The notes beneath the pieces were generated by a model, which worked only from the letters and a program-made list of their open reading frames with translations, did no database searches and was not told the origin of the DNA. Positions 63,289 to 64,000 of a stretch of DNA of 64,000 bases are shown here, one piece after another. Made by a program: the position numbers and the translations under genes. Position 1 is the first letter of the stretch. Each line of letters begins with the position of its first letter. Origin of the DNA: Paragorgia papillata (taxonomy: Eukaryota; Cnidaria; Anthozoa; Scleralcyonacea; Coralliidae). Where the stretch lies: NCBI GenBank assembly GCA_035771165.1, contig JAWNZC010000254.1:1174001-1238000 (forward strand), given 5' to 3'.

Positions 63289-64000
63289 GTTGCGGTTAAC
63301 CTAGGGTTAGAGTTAGGGTTAGACTAGGGTTAGGGTTAGATTTGGTATTTGGGCTATAGATTTAGTTAGGGTTCGAATTGGAGAATAGGACAACTACCAT
63401 TGGATAGAGCTCGACGCGCGCTTTCGAATGATATGTTACACGACCCATATCGGAGTACTTTTAAAATTTTACTATTTTCGGTTGCGGTTAACCTAGGGTT
63501 AGAGTTAGGGTTAGACTAGGGTTAGGGTTAGATTTGGTATTTGGGCTATAGATTTAGTTAGAGTTCGAATTGGAGAATAGGACAACTACCATTGGATAGA
63601 GCTCGACACGCGCTTTCCAATGATATGTTACACGACCCATATCGGAGTACTTTTAAAATTTTACTATTTTCGGTTGCGGTTAACCTAGGGTTAGGGTTAG
63701 GGTTAAACTAGGGTTAGGGTTAGATTTGGTATTTGGGCTATAGATTTAGTTAGGGTTCGAATTGGAGAATAGGACAACTACCATTGGATAGAGCTCGACG
63801 CGCGCTTTCCAATGATATGTTACACGACCCATATCGGAGTACTTTTAAAATTCTACTATTTTCGGTTGCGGTTAACCTAGGGTTAGAGTTAAGGTTAGAC
63901 TAGGGTTAGGGTTAGATTTGGTATTTGGGCTATAGATTTAGTTAGGGTTCGAATTGGAGAATAGGACAACTACCATTGGATAGAGCTCGACGCGCGCTTT

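Larger units (their letters stand above)
46163..64000 (+). repeat. 192-bp satellite with telomere-like TTAGGG blocks
   Basis: I divide this array at GTTAGGGTTAG or GTTGCGGTTAAC following TTTTC(A/G). It gives 73 complete units plus a partial last one (63865-64000), all in one orientation. A standard 192-bp unit has a degenerate telomere-like block (TTAGGG, CTAGGG, TTAGAG), then TTTGGGCTATAG, GGTTCGAATTGGAG, GGACAACTACCATTGG, GAGCTCGACGCGCGC, TTTCGAATGATATGTTACAC, CATATCGGAGTAC and an AT-rich end TTTTAAAATTTTACTATTTTCG. Length variants of 186, 181, 180 and 175 bp all come from losses of 6, 11, 12 or 17 bp inside the telomere-like block. Eight units are 635-689 bp because of an insert. I do not recognise the family name. 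The array continues beyond the right edge of the window. Confidence 0.96.
57789..64000 (+). repeat. Right part of the 192-bp array without inserts
   Basis: There are thirty-two complete units and a partial one. Starts are 57789, 57981, 58173, 58365 (175 bp), 58540, 58732, 58924 (181 bp), 59105, then every 192 bp to 60833 (181 bp), 61014 (186 bp), 61200, 61392 (181 bp), 61573, 61765 (186 bp), 61951, 62143, 62335, 62527 (186 bp), 62713, 62905, 63097, 63289, 63481, 63673 and 63865 (partial). Markers such as TTCCAATG, CGACCCGCGC, CCTAGTGTTAG and ATATCCGAG recur at spaced intervals, showing nested duplications. No gene or other element is seen. Confidence 0.92.

Noticed and set aside
46163..64000. 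A true terminal telomere
   Set aside because: TTAGGG motifs are short, degenerate and always embedded in longer units. No pure hexamer array is present in the window.

Overview
This whole 64 kb window is tandem-repeat (satellite) DNA. I find no protein-coding gene, rRNA, tRNA or CRISPR array that I can support. The organism is a eukaryote, inferred from very long satellite arrays and TTAGGG-type telomere-like motifs inside the second satellite. TTAGGG is used by vertebrates, many invertebrates, filamentous fungi and some protists, so the sequence alone does not place the species more closely.

Region 1 (1-46162) is an uninterrupted array of about 1,490 copies of a 31-bp monomer, all in the same orientation. 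Two monomer types differ by one dinucleotide, TG in type A and CC in type B. They alternate irregularly, giving a loose 62-bp A-B dimer. The first 20.7 kb and the last 7 kb (39.3-46.16 kb) are very uniform. Between them the indel density rises from both sides to a maximum at about 23.1-28.25 kb, where nearly every monomer carries scattered insertions and there are odd poly-G and poly-T blocks. This profile looks like a consensus built from very few uncorrected long reads in the middle of an assembled array, rather than natural decay.

Region 2 (46163-64000) is a different satellite with a basic unit of 192 bp. Each unit starts with 40-70 bp of degenerate telomere-like TTAGGG/CTAGGG motifs, followed by about 120 bp of unique sequence. 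I count 73 complete units and one partial unit. The switch from region 1 is abrupt and falls on a hexamer, TTTTCA, that both repeats contain. The first three units are a diverged border subfamily. From 48821 to 57788 the units form a higher-order repeat (unit types P, Q, R, L and L'), in which eight L or L' units carry a 442-496 bp insert with a (CAA)n microsatellite. From 57789 to the end the plain 175-192 bp units return, including two successive 762-bp four-unit blocks that look identical by eye.

The arrangement of a simple minisatellite next to a TTAGGG-bearing satellite, with the G-rich strand running 5' to 3' rightwards, is compatible with a subtelomere whose chromosome end lies to the right. 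An interstitial or pericentromeric satellite is equally possible. The short open frames in the window are by-products of repeat periodicity, indels and low-complexity tracts. There is no gene-based system here; the points of interest are repeat architecture, recombination history and assembly quality.
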